64,000 bases of DNA from Sepioteuthis lessoniana (Eukaryota; Mollusca; Cephalopoda; Myopsida; Loliginidae). The notes beneath the pieces are model-generated. The model was not told where the DNA came from. It did no database searches and was given only the letters and a program-made list of their open reading frames with translations. The position numbers were made by a program, and so were the translations under genes. The stretch spans positions 57,544,601 to 57,608,600 of the forward strand of contig OY757939.1 in assembly GCA_963585895.1 (NCBI GenBank). The letters run 5' to 3'. Of this stretch, positions 33,755-43,601 are shown one piece after another. Each line of letters starts with the position of its first letter. The first letter of the stretch is position 1.

Positions 33755-34130
33755 TCCTGAGATCTCTTAAAAGCCCAGTCAACTGGAACTGTTGGATACC
33801 TCGACTGCATCTCTGCAGAATGGTAATATCCCCACTACAACGAGTGTCTTTGGGATGACTCTAAACCATCCGATGTTTAGGCTCTACTCTTTGAGCTTTG
33901 GAAGATGATGAGAATCCTTTTATTGGCATTACTCCCAGTTAAAATCTGACCCGGACTGGTAATACTTGCTAGGGTCACATTTATGGGCCGAATAGAAATC
34001 TTTAACTGTGTGCGAATAAAAGATTAATATAAAAAAGAATTATTAGTGTTAGATAGGAATACTTGAAAGAATTTAACTGGGTGCAGACAAATGAGCTCTG
34101 GCTAGTTTTAAAATATTATCTATCAACTAT
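33755..34130 (+). repeat. Repeat D and Sat-70 units
   Basis: CTCGACTGCATCTCTGCAGA, ACGAGTGTCTTTGGGATGAC, GCATTACTCCCAGTTAAAAT and CCCGGACTGGTAATACTTG, then Sat-70 units to about 34130. Confidence 0.75.
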
Positions 34131-34136
34131 GCATTC

Positions 34137-34392
34137 ACAAATCATTGGCATAATGGTTAGAGTGTGCGCCAATGGCACGAAAGACCGGGGTTCTATTCCA
34201 GGTCATGTCATGAAAAACTCCAAAAATCGTACATGATACCCTCTTGCCTAACTCCCAGAATTATTAGGTATAAATCAAGGGTAAGTAGAGCAATCCAGAG
34301 AAAAGAGTAGCGCCCTCCTCTACACCTTGGTGTTGTAGCTTTTCAAAAGGGAACCTTCGGGTCACTCTTAACAAAGTCAGTCAATATATGTA
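34137..34392 (+). mobile_element. SINE-C
   Basis: CATTGGCATAATGGTTAGAG A box, GGGGTTCTATTCCAGGTCAT B box, GTAGCGCCCTCCTCTACACC and a diverged end. Confidence 0.85.
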
Positions 34393-34489
34393 AATATATA
34401 TATATATATATATACAAACACGATTTGTCATTAAATAACCTACATGGTTGATATGCCACAAAACCCAACTTAACAGTCATTTTTTCAAA

Positions 34490-34930
34490 CATTACTTTTC
34501 ACTTTGTTTCTTCTCCCGTCTTGTCACCACGGTCACTCTGATGCTTCCTTCGTGTTGCCATTCTTGATCTTATTCGCTGATGATGAATGAAAACGTGCCC
34601 CCTATTTCATGTGCATTACAAATTTTGCCTCAACGGTGAGACAGAGAGCAAAATGAATCGTTGAATCGATTTAGTCGGGTGTTTCTCTCCAAGTAACTGA
34701 CTGATCCCAACCACACAGCCGTTTCGGTCACCTGACTGAAATCCTCAATTTAGACCCGTGGTCTCAGATTAACTCAGACTTCAACGGCGGTCATTCAAAC
34801 TGGTTAAACTCTCACGGTATCTTTCTATCAGTTTCACGGCTCACGACGTAGTTTAAATGCTACAACACACGTCGCAAATAGATCTCATTCGTTCTTTAAC
34901 TAACACTACTATAACATAAAAATCCTTGAA
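34490..34930. other. Unassigned sequence
   Basis: A slightly GC-richer stretch without a family match or reading frame. It may be unique DNA. Confidence 0.35.
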
Positions 34931-34934
34931 ACTA

Positions 34935-35275
34935 TAAAAATGTTAGGGATTTTGTAGAATTGTTGCGTTTTGTGGCATATCAATCCTTGTAGGTTAACTA
35001 ATGCCAAATCCTGTTCACACACACACACACACACACAGGAACACAAACACATACACATATATATGATATTTAAACGAATAGTTTGTAGGTAATATCAATT
35101 TTTTAAACGAGTCAGGACTCATTTGTTTACACAATTAAATGGTTTCAAGTTTTGCTATTTGATATTTGTGACTGCTCTATAGCAATACTCGGAATCATTT
35201 TATAAAGAGCCCAGGTTCGTTTAAGAATGTTATCTAATAAACATGTTTAGAAATCATATATATATATATATATAT
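34935..35275. repeat. Sat-B unit, (CA)n and Sat-70 units
   Basis: TTTTGTGGCATATCAATCC...CTAATGCCAAATCC (34970-35010), (CA)n at 35017-35037, Sat-70 units at 35080-35250 and (TA)n at 35257-35276. Confidence 0.8.
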
Positions 35276-35276
35276 A

Positions 35277-35577
35277 GTCATCCACAGACAGATCTGTTTC
35301 GTTCTATCAGAACTCATCAGTGTGGCTAGACAGTATCTTCCCGGGATCGAAACCCGGTTGACTCAAACGTCAAACCAAAGCTTCTAACCATTCAGCCACG
35401 AGGAGATATTAGCTGCGAAGTAAATTTTAAACGGTTATGAATCACAATTACTATTGTTTACATACATCCGTTCAACGGTTGCCGAGACCTCCATTCAACT
35501 ACGAAGAGGCTTGCAATAAACGCTAATGGCAACACGATTACTTCTTCGCCAGAGAACTCAACCCCACGGGGGTAGGG

Positions 35578-35580
<3 letters not shown>
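35277..35580 (-). mobile_element. SINE-H: tRNA-like SINE with a hammerhead ribozyme, copy 1
   Basis: A 304-bp unit bounded by (TA)n on both sides. On the minus strand: leader CCCCTACCCCCGTGGGGTTG, a 130-bp body ending in ACTTCGCAGCTAATATC, a tRNA-like segment CCTCGTGGCTGAATGGTTAG (A box) with GGGTTTCGATCCCGGGA (B box), then the hammerhead and the end GGATGAC. The whole order recurs at 51182-51497. Known schistosome Sm-alpha elements also pair a polymerase III-type head with a hammerhead; relationship is inferred from layout only. Confidence 0.85.
35282..35325 (-). ncRNA. Hammerhead ribozyme, complete core
   Basis: On the minus strand: CCACA (stem I 5'), CTGATGA, GTTCT-GAT-AGAAC (5-bp stem II), GAAA, CAG-AT-CTG (3-bp stem III), then UC as the expected cleavage dinucleotide, and TGTGG (stem I 3', fully complementary to CCACA). 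All invariant core bases of the type I fold are present in the correct order. The best-preserved ribozyme of the window. Confidence 0.88.
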
Positions 35581-35618
<38 letters not shown>

Positions 35619-35900
35619 TGTACTAAGAGGATTCGACATTAGATAATCAACAATAGTTGATATGCTATAAAACCAAACCAATATGCTATAAAACCAAACC
35701 AATATGCTATAAAACCAAATCAAACCCAATCATACATATTTAATATATATTTACAAAGAGGATTTGACATTAAATAAACTACAATTGTTGATATTACATA
35801 AAACAAAACAAAACGAAACAAAAAAAAATCATATATAATTAATATATATGTACGCAGAGGATTTGGCATTAAAGAACCTACAATGGTTGATAGGACATAA
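35580..35900. repeat. (TA)n and Sat-B array
   Basis: TA repeat at 35580-35617, then about three GGATTTGxCATTAxATAA...TTGATATxxxATAAAACxAAAC units ending at the LINE-X insertion. Confidence 0.85.
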
Positions 35901-37744
35901 ATCATCATCATCATCATCATATCACGCTGGTAGCACGGATATCCCTGACCCTCTCTCGCCACTCCTCCCTATCGTTCATCGCCCTTGGTATGTCTTCAGG
36001 ACAACATCCCGTATCCTCACATAGCTGCTGGATGTATGTTCGTGCTTTTGCACGGCCATGTGTGGGGGTCCATAAGAGTACATCCCTTATGAGTTCGTCC
36101 CTGCTTCTCCAGCAGTGTCCTGCATGTCTGGCTCGTCCAACTTGAATAGTTTTCGTGATAGGGGGTAGGTGGCCGTACAGTTGGTGTCTTGTGGGGTGTT
36201 CCCGCCAGGACTTGTTTAAGATTGCACGTAGCATTCTTGTGTAATTGCCGTCTAGCTTCTTCTCCAGCCGTTTTGTGAGCGTCCATGTAGTGCAGCCATA
36301 TAGTAGTATCGATGTGACCGCTGCCTGGAAGAAACTGCGTTTCATTTTATCGGTTAGGTCTGATTTCCAAAAAACCCAACAAACACAAATGCCTTAAAAC
36401 TAAAAACGGCACAATATCAATTAGCAGGCGTATATATAAAGGAACAGACAGAATACATTCAAAATCAGATAGATAAGATTAGAGACTCGGTGGAAGATAG
36501 ACAATCTAGGATAGCCTGGCAAACAAACAAAACAATAAACGAAGTGGGTAGAAGAAAGAACACAGTCAAAGCAAAACTGAAAGCAGCAAACCAACAAGAA
36601 AGAATAAAACTATGGAGACAGCACAAAACTTACTAGGAAACCCACCGAAAATAACACATGAACCAATCACCAGAATAATTAGCAAACAATTAGACATTAA
36701 ACTAGTACCGTTCACACAAGAAGAACTCGACTCGGTTCTCAGAAAAATTAAAAATAGGAAAGCTGCAGGGCTGGACGAAATTCCCCCGGAAGTATGGAAG
36801 ACCAGACAATTCGATGACATACTGCTCCGACACTGCAACGCAGTATACAATCAAAATCCGATAGATAGATGGATGAAGGGATGCATACTCCCCTTCCCTA
36901 AAAAGGAGGACCTCGGATTAGCCAAAAACTACCGAGGCATAACACTTCCATCCATAGCTGCCAAAATCTACAATGCCCTACTACGAAACCGCATAGAACC
37001 CGAAATCGACAACATACTTAGAAAAAACCAAAACCAAAATGGCTTCCGAAAAAATAGATCCACGACCTCACAAATATTAACCATCCGTAGAATCCTTGAA
37101 GGTGTACGGGCAAAAAACCAACAAGTGACATTAATTTTTGTTGACTTTACCAAGGCTTTCGATTCCATTCACAGAGGAAAGATGGAACAAATCCTACTAG
37201 CGTACGGCATACCTAAAGAAACCATAGCAGCAATAACGATTCTCTATAGAAACGCCAAAATAAAAGTACAATCACCAGATGGAGACACAGAATACTTCGA
37301 CATTGTAGCAGGAGTACTACAAGGGGACACGCTGGCTCCGTACCTCTTTATCATTTGTCTAGACTACGTACTTAGAACATCGATTGACAAAATCAAAGAG
37401 AATGGCTTCGAAATGACGAAGAAAAGAAGCAGAAGATACCCCGCAACAACAATTACCGACGCCGACTACGCTAATGACATAGCGATACTGGCAAATACAC
37501 CTGACCAAGCCGAAACACTACTGCATAGTTTGGAACGAGCAGCAGCAAACATAGGCCTCTATGTTAATGCACACAAAACGGAATATATGTGCTATAATCA
37601 AACGGGGGACATCTCCACTGTAGAAGGAACCCCTCTTAAACTAGTAGACAAATTCACTTACCTAGGAAGCAGCGTCGAATCAACCGAAAAAGAACATCGA
37701 AACGAGGTTAACGAAAGCATGGACAGCTATCAATAGGGCATAAA
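35892..37744 (-). mobile_element. LINE-X copy with 5' inversion (twin priming)
   Basis: The (TGA)n 3' end and C-terminal coding lie on the minus strand (35902-36367). The upstream part lies inverted on the plus strand (about 36368-37734). The two parts meet in the consensus: the plus-strand part stops at GGACAGCTATCAATA and the minus-strand part starts at GGAAATCAGACCTAACC, with about 15 bp lost compared with copies such as 50240-50290. The whole is flanked by AGGACATAAA (35892-35901) and AGGGCATAAA (37735-37744), a 10-bp target-site duplication with one change, within a Sat-B unit. Confidence 0.9.
36612..37736 (+). CDS. LINE-X reverse transcriptase, open fragment in the inverted segment
   Basis: A 374-codon open stretch, longest in the window, from an RTE-like non-LTR retrotransposon ORF. 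Reverse transcriptase motifs in order: LGNPPKITHEP at the start, FPKKEDLGLAKNYRGITL (about residues 95-113), FVDFTKAFDSIHRGK with motif A Asp (about 175-190), GVLQGDTLAPYLF motif B (about 233-245), DADYANDIAILA motif C (about 283-294), HSLERAAANIGLYVNAHKTE and LVDKFTYLGSSVEST. Motif C is YAND, so the first catalytic Asp is Asn. The ATG is arbitrary because coding continues upstream to about 36370, and the stop comes from the inversion junction. No endonuclease domain is present. Probably not functional. Confidence 0.8.
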   Translation: METAQNLLGNPPKITHEPITRIISKQLDIKLVPFTQEELDSVLRKIKNRKAAGLDEIPPEVWKTRQFDDILLRHCNAVYNQNPIDRWMKGCILPFPKKEDLGLAKNYRGITLPSIAAKIYNALLRNRIEPEIDNILRKNQNQNGFRKNRSTTSQILTIRRILEGVRAKNQQVTLIFVDFTKAFDSIHRGKMEQILLAYGIPKETIAAITILYRNAKIKVQSPDGDTEYFDIVAGVLQGDTLAPYLFIICLDYVLRTSIDKIKENGFEMTKKRSRRYPATTITDADYANDIAILANTPDQAETLLHSLERAAANIGLYVNAHKTEYMCYNQTGDISTVEGTPLKLVDKFTYLGSSVESTEKEHRNEVNESMDSYQ

Positions 37745-37769
37745 CCATACCCAAACAAATAATATATAT

Positions 37770-38110
37770 CTAAAATATATGAATAAAGAAGATTTAGCAT
37801 TAAATAACCTACTCTGGCCGATATGCCATAAACCTCAACCAAACCAAATCATATATATTTAAAGTATATGTATAAAGAAAATTTGGCATTAAATAACCTA
37901 CAATAGTTGATATACCATAAAACCAAACCAACCCAAGTCATATATATTTAATATATACGTATAAAGAGAATTTGGCATTAAATAACCTACAATGGTTGAT
38001 ATGCCATAAAACCAAACCAACCCAAGTCATATATATTTAATATATATGTATAAAGAGGATTTGGCATTAAATAACCTACAATTAGTGATATGATAAAAAA
38101 ACAAACCAAA
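37770..38110 (+). repeat. Sat-B array (SINE-B tails in tandem)
   Basis: Four units of about 80 bp, each with GATTTGGCATTAAATAACC, TACAATGGTTGATATGCCAT, AAAACCAAACCAA and a TATATATTTAATATATAxG linker. The middle units are nearly identical. Confidence 0.92.
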
Positions 38111-38366
38111 CCTGAACGTTACCTTTCAATTTTAATGTGACAAGTGAAATTACTTAATTGATATATAGTTAAATATGAACCTGCAATTTAAAAAAGGTTG
38201 TTTTGATATAATTTTAATTAACGGATTATGAAAATATTCAATCTTTTTTCTACCCCGAAAATCATATTAATATTGGATACTCTGATTTTTTGAAGTGTTC
38301 ATTTATTTCTTTTAATCATTCTGTAATGTATAACTACTTAAAAACACTCTTTATACATGCAAGTAA

Positions 38367-38406
38367 CCCCTGATGATGGCCTATGAAAGGTCCGAAAGCG
38401 CTCGGG
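38367..38406 (+). ncRNA. Hammerhead-like motif
   Basis: CCC, CTGATGA, extra T (38377), GGCCT-ATGAA-AGGTCC (stem II with one bulged base), GAAA, GCGC, UC, then GGG, which pairs with CCC. Core boxes and stem I are present. The extra base before stem II and minimal stem III make activity uncertain. Confidence 0.55.
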
Positions 38407-38539
38407 ATTGTTTTGGTAAATTCATCCAAGAAACCAAGACACTTATCAAGAAACTTATCAAGAAACTTGAAAGGATCTTAATAAAATCAACTAGATAAAA
38501 TATGTCTATTATTTAATCAAACATTCATTTGAAAGACTG

Positions 38540-38548
38540 CTGCCCAAC

Positions 38549-38605
<57 letters not shown>
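38540..38605. repeat. (CA)n/(TA)n microsatellite
   Basis: CA repeat at 38550-38571 passing into a TA repeat to 38605, at the broken end of the LTR-1 copy. Confidence 0.95.
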
Positions 38606-38654
38606 GCCTGGTCTGCCGAGGAGTAAAACCCTACCGCGAAGACCTCATGGAGCC

Positions 38655-39165
38655 TTCTTTTCGTCAGCGTTGTGTCTTTCTTCTCTGGACACCAATTTAA
38701 TCAGGGCTCCCGAGGGCCCCTTCGGCCGGGTGTGGCTTTCCCTACCACAACTCGTCCACCTCCGTCTCCAACTGACTGGAACTATACCTAACTGTACTCC
38801 TTCTGTTCAATTCGTCGGCCTTATATTACCTGCAAACTACCACGCGGTGATATGTACACGCCTCCATGCCTCCGCAATTTCTTCCGATATCTAGCGATCG
38901 GGATGTGTCACTTCCGCTATCTTTGGAATGGCCAGTGTGATCGTCATCGAGCGGAAATAACTGCCATGCAGTTCAGAGGTCACTCTCTTTCGGTTCGTCA
39001 GTCTATGAGAGTATAATGGGATCTTTTTTTTACCTCGTCCCATTTCATCAGCCAATTTCCGCCCACGCGATTTCCTCTCATAACTGCCACTAGAATGTGT
39101 CACTTCCTTCCGGTGCATCACCTTGAATGGCATTTTTGGCCGGGTCAAAAGGTCAAAATATAACA
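38655..39165 (-). mobile_element. LTR-1, 3'-truncated
   Basis: The LTR start (right end) AAAGGTCAAAATATAACA at 39165 is intact. The U5 and polyadenylation part is missing; homology begins near 38655 (AGCGTTGTGTCTTTCTTC). CCCGAGGGCCCCTTCGGCC and CTCATAACTGCCACTAGAATG link it to 21366-22024. A 130-bp stretch around 38790-38880 is diverged. Confidence 0.82.
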
Positions 39166-39790
39166 TGATTTCAATTTTCAATTTCAAACATCAAAGCTTC
39201 ACTCGCGATATTTTTGATGTATATCAAAATCCAGTGAGAAACCTATTAAGAGAAAGAGCAAGAGAGAGGAGGACTACGATATTAGGCAAATACTATACAC
39301 TGATCCTAATTAGAAACGTTGATCTATAAATAAATAATCCTTTCATTTTTGACGGGAAGTATTCTAATAAATATCGATTCACAGCGAAAAATGGAATCTT
39401 AAAACGATATTAATGAGCGCTCATTATCGTCAAATCATTACTGGGATTTCTTTCTTGTATTTTTTAGTTTTGTAAATTGAAGCAAGCGAGATTATTATAT
39501 AAATATTTTCCTTGAATAATTAGAATATTCGCGAATATTTTGTTTCTAAGTTTTAATATGTAACAATTTTTCATCATTGTTGTTTGAGGTGTTTCTTCAA
39601 GCAGAAAACTACCTTTAAATATTGAAGAAATGAATGTATCAAATTGGCAAATTTTCGAATAAATGATCTCTTTTTTTATTAACATATAGAATTAAGTTTT
39701 AAATAATTCAATACTATAGAAACATGTTCAAAATTGCTATCCCCTTTTTCTTCAAATCAATATTTCTGGTTCTTTAAACAACCTATACAG
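39166..39790. other. Unassigned AT-rich sequence
   Basis: No recognised repeat or coding feature. Confidence 0.4.
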
Positions 39791-39794
39791 ACTA

Positions 39795-39955
39795 ATGAAG
39801 TCGTGGAGAAGTCCTCAGGGTGTAGTGGTACTATTCCTTTCATTTTCAGAGTATGACCTCCCTTATTCCTCCTGTTATGTGCTACTGTTCTTCTCCTTTG
39901 GCATTAAATAACCCACCCAGGTTGATATACCATTATGCAAAAAAAAACAAAAAAC
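39795..39955 (+). mobile_element. SINE-B, internally deleted
   Basis: GTCCTCAGGGTGTAGTGGTA is joined to a TTCATTTTCAGAGTATGACC-type core and a TTTGGCATTAAATAACCCAC tail. The B box is gone. Confidence 0.7.
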
Positions 39956-40027
39956 GAAACCAAACGCAAGTCATTTATAGTGTATCATTACTGGAGTAAT
40001 AATCTGGATTATAGATAACATACGTAT

Positions 40028-40327
40028 TGGAGGTGCCCGTGGTGTAATGGTTATCGTCGTAGGAAATGGACACAGCGACACGAGTTCAAATCCTGGACGA
40101 GACTGATTGTATTTCACATAGCATCAATACTCTTGGGAAAGGTATGAATCCAATTATTCTCCCTCCAGCTATGGGTAAATAGTAGGACAGACAAGGTTCT
40201 TCAGCCTTGGTGAGGCAACTAGTCTAGGAGAAGGAAAACTCTGAATTGAAACCTGTTAAACTCCGTTTAAAAATTGACCTTGTGTCATATCCTGCGCGAA
40301 CGGAGGGGTTGGGTAAATATGTATAGG
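40028..40327 (+). mobile_element. SINE-A
   Basis: Full length, flanked by TAACATAxGTAT at 40016-40027 and 40328-40339, a 12-bp target-site duplication with one change. Confidence 0.93.
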
Positions 40328-40349
40328 TAACATATGTATAACTCTCATA

Positions 40350-41225
40350 CGAGGTGCATACGATAAGTTTCCAGACTTTTTTCGTATAGGCACTTTTATT
40401 GATAGTACACACATGAAACTCTAGTTCCCTTCGAAGTCATCTCCTCCGGCTGCAATGCACTTGTACCGTTCCAACAACTTCTGGAAGGGCCTCATGGAAG
40501 TCTTCTTGTGAGAGCGTGTCAATGACCTTCGTCACAGCTTCTTTCATCTCCTCAATTTTCTCATAATGACGACAGCCTCTGAGCTTAGGGAATAAGCAAA
40601 AGTCACAGGGAGCAAGGAACTGTCTTGATGCCTATATTGGTTAAATAGTTTGTGACAAGGATAGAGTTGTGGACTGGTGCATTGTCCAGGTGGAAATTCC
40701 ACTAACCCGATTTGAAGAGTGCTGGCTTTTTCCGACGGAATCTCCTCCTGTACTCCCTTAAAACCTCAGCATAGTAACCCTAGCCCTAACCCTTTGGCCA
40801 ATCATCTCTGGTATATTGATTTCCTTACTCATCCCACACCTCTCATCATCCCTCACAGACTCCCTGGCTTCCTTGAATCTCTTATATGACTCAAAAACTG
40901 ATGCTTGGTTCATGCAAGATGGTCGAAAAGCTGTCTAAAGCATTCCATACGTTGTTTCTGTGGCATCATTTCTTCCAAGTTTAAAACAATTTTATTGCAT
41001 ATCGTTCTTCTAAAGTATCAGACTGCATTTTTGAAATCCACCAGCAGTGACAATCAGGCTTTAGTAGGGTGTATTCCAATTGCTGCTGTAGCTGCTAATT
41101 TGAACCTGAAATTTGTCAGTCATCTGATAAGACATATAGCAATAACATACTGAATTTTCAAGTGTCTACGACAATTTTAAATGCCCATACGAATAGGGTC
41201 TGGAAACTTATTGTATGCACCTCAT
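40350..41225 (-). mobile_element. Mar-1 mariner deletion derivative, copy 2
   Basis: An 876-bp element with TA on both sides (40348-40349, 41226-41227). The ends GAGGTGCATACGATAAGTTT and CTGGAAACTTATTGTATGCA are inverted repeats. On the minus strand the C-terminal codons (EEMKEAVTKVI-like, about 40550) and the N-terminal part are joined across an internal deletion at 40775-40794, where the plus strand reads TAACCCTAGCCCTAACCCT. Confidence 0.88.
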
Positions 41226-41298
41226 ATATATATATATATATATAGGGATTTTCGGAAGAATTGATATAATTTTATTTTGAAATAGTCACTATAATTTG

Positions 41299-41588
41299 GA
41301 GGTGCCCGTGGTGTAATGGTTATCGTCGTAGGAAATGGACACGGCGACACGAGTTCAAATCCTACCGAGACTAATTGCATTTCACATAGCACTAATACCC
41401 TCAGGAACTGTATGAATCCAATTGTTCTCCCTCCAGCTATGGGTAAATAGTAGGACAGACTGGATTCTTCAGCCTTGGTGAGGCGACTGGTCTAGGAGAA
41501 GGAAAACTCTGAATTCAAACCTGTCAAACTCCACTTAAAAATTGACCTTGTGTCATATCCTGCGCGAGCGGAGGGGTTGGTAAATATG
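41299..41588 (+). mobile_element. SINE-A
   Basis: Full length, flanked by ATAATTTG at 41291-41298 and 41589-41596, an 8-bp target-site duplication. Confidence 0.93.
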
Positions 41589-41739
41589 ATAATTTGTGAT
41601 GTAAATGGTTGAATAACGACACAGTCTAGGCGAATGAAACTAAACAGACTTAATATTGAAAAAAAAACAAGATTATTTCTTCAAAATTTGAATGATAAAT
41701 TATAAGTTATGTGAATTCTATGAACAACATCTCATGTTT

Positions 41740-41965
41740 TATTTGTGTAACATCTGTGAAATGGCACACATCTAGTCTATCGTGCAATCCCTACTAGACA
41801 CGTTGCAGCTTGATTTGGTTAACACTCTCCACGGCGGCAATGATTCTTTATCTTATTTCCCCACAGCATATGAGAACAGTGGGGACATAGATCGATCCCT
41901 TCAGATAAGGGCAGAGGAAAAAATCTGGTGTCATGTCAGGTGAACATGATGGCTTTTTCAAAGTG
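41740..41965 (-). pseudogene. Possible transposase remnant
   Basis: On the minus strand, broken frames read RIIAAVESVNQIKLQRV and RLDVC-like segments, in the order seen near the C-terminus of some mariner/Tc transposases. No catalytic motif or terminal repeat is seen. Low certainty. Confidence 0.3.
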
Positions 41966-42001
41966 AAATTTTGTCAATTCTTCAAAAACATCCTATATAT
42001 T

Positions 42002-42325
42002 ATCATCATCAAGTTGTGCTCCATCAGTACCTATCATCTTTTGCTCCTGGTAGGTTTTCCAAACTATATCCTGTGTCCCCAAAGAGGTGATGTAGGTAAG
42101 TTCTTGCTGATCAGCCACGTCTATGTGTAGAGGTCCATAAACGAACGTCACCTATGAGTTCCTCCTTGCTTGTCCAGCAGTGTTCTGCAAGTTTTGTTCG
42201 TCTTACTTGGATGGTTTTAGAGATGAGAGGTAAGTGGCCGTACCGCTGTTGTTTCGTGGGGTGTTGCTTCCAGAATTTGTTCAAGACAACTCGTTGCATT
42301 CTTGTGCAGTTCCCATCTAGCTTTT
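42002..42325 (-). mobile_element. LINE-X 3' fragment, diverged
   Basis: On the minus strand: KLDGNCTRMQRVVLNKFWKQ-like, LPLISKTIQVRRTK, then the broken C-terminus and a reduced (GAT)n end at 42002. More diverged than other copies and closest in wording to the 23.6-25.1 kb subfamily. Confidence 0.85.
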
Positions 42326-42735
42326 TCTATGTGTGTAGTATGTGTGTGTGTGTGTGTGTGTATTTGGGTTTTTGGAGAGCAATTACGTTTTCTTAGAAAG
42401 GTTATAATAAATAAATGTTAGCTCTGCTGGAAATCAAATTTTCGATTCCACATTTTAAAAAGAAATATGGTGTTTACCACGAAATGGGTTTGAAAGAATG
42501 TTTTCAATTTCTTCTGTCACTTATGAAATGTTCTAATGGTCGAAATAAATAAAAATCTCTTGGTGTAAAATCGGATGACGATTTAGTATACGAAAGAATC
42601 TCACATACTTACGATTTTCTTGGGTTTGTTGAGCTGCAGTCTTTGAAAATAAAGGTCATTAAACTGTCTATGATAATATTTGAATAAAATTTGAATAAGA
42701 TATTTGAAAAAGATTCTTTCTGGTAAAAAGTAATT
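42326..42735. other. TG microsatellite and unassigned sequence
   Basis: (TG)n at 42337-42361. The rest is AT-rich and unassigned. Confidence 0.45.
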
Positions 42736-42739
42736 ACTT

Positions 42740-42888
42740 TTCAAACAGGTTCCAGTCCGGGAGCTCTGAAAAATGTGGAATTTCTCTTCGTTGTAATTAC
42801 TCCCAGATTCACTCTGATATTGAGTGGCAGTACCTGTTAGGGTTTCATATACGGATCAAATAAAACTGTTTAACCACTTAACCATATT
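42740..42888 (+). repeat. Repeat D, 3' half
   Basis: TCCGGGAGCTCTGAAAAAT, TAATTACTCCCAGATTCACT and AGTGGCAGTACCTGTTAGGG. Its last about 75 bp are the outer end of the inverted duplication. Confidence 0.75.
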
Positions 42889-43173
42889 TACCAACCCCTC
42901 CGCTCGGGCAGGATATGACACTAGGTCTATTTCTAAGCGGAGTTTAACAGGTTTGAATTCAGAGTTTTCCTTCTCCTAGATTATTTGCCTAACCAAGGCT
43001 GAAGAACCTAATCTGTCCTACTGTTTACCCATAGCTAGAGGGAGAATAATTGGATTCATACCATTCCCAAGTGTATTAGTGCTATGTGAAATGCAATTAG
43101 CCTGGTCCAGGATATGAACTCGTGTCGCTGTTTCCTTTTTCTTACGACGATAACCATTACACCACGGACACCA
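42889..43173 (-). mobile_element. SINE-A (right arm of the inverted duplication)
   Basis: Full length on the minus strand. It shares TCGCTGTTTCCTTTTTCTTACG and AGCCTGGTCCAGGAT variants, inverted, with the copy at 16789-17083. Confidence 0.9.
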
Positions 43174-43194
43174 ACTCCGGATATGGACGACTTT

Positions 43195-43600
43195 GGCACC
43201 TGTTTAACCATTTAACTATGGGCAAAAATTACTGATGTTAGATCAAATTGGCACTGTGTGATAGTAAGATGCTTTAATCTATTTAACTGTGTGCAAATAA
43301 AACAAATAGTGTGGGATAGCAATATTTGAAGGATGTACGAACAATGATAGAATTATTCGTGTTAGACCGGAAAACATGAAACCATTCGTCTGCGAGTAAA
43401 AATTGAATTATGGGTATTATATTCTTGGAACTATTTACCTGTGTGCAAATTAATGAAAAGTGTTCCTTCGAATGATTAGCGTTAATTTCAAATAGAATTA
43501 TTAGTGTTACATAGCAAAAATCGAAAGCATTTAACTGTTGCAAACAAATGGTTAATGTTAAATAGAATTATTCATATTAGATTGGAATTATTGGTACCAT
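43195..43600 (-). repeat. Sat-70 array (right arm of the inverted duplication)
   Basis: The inverted partner of 16335-16760: GGATGTACGAACAATGATAG, TGGGTATTATATTCTTGGAA and other unit-specific variants match in reverse order. Such order conservation shows copying of the whole block, not independent expansion. Confidence 0.9.
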
Positions 43601-43601
43601 A

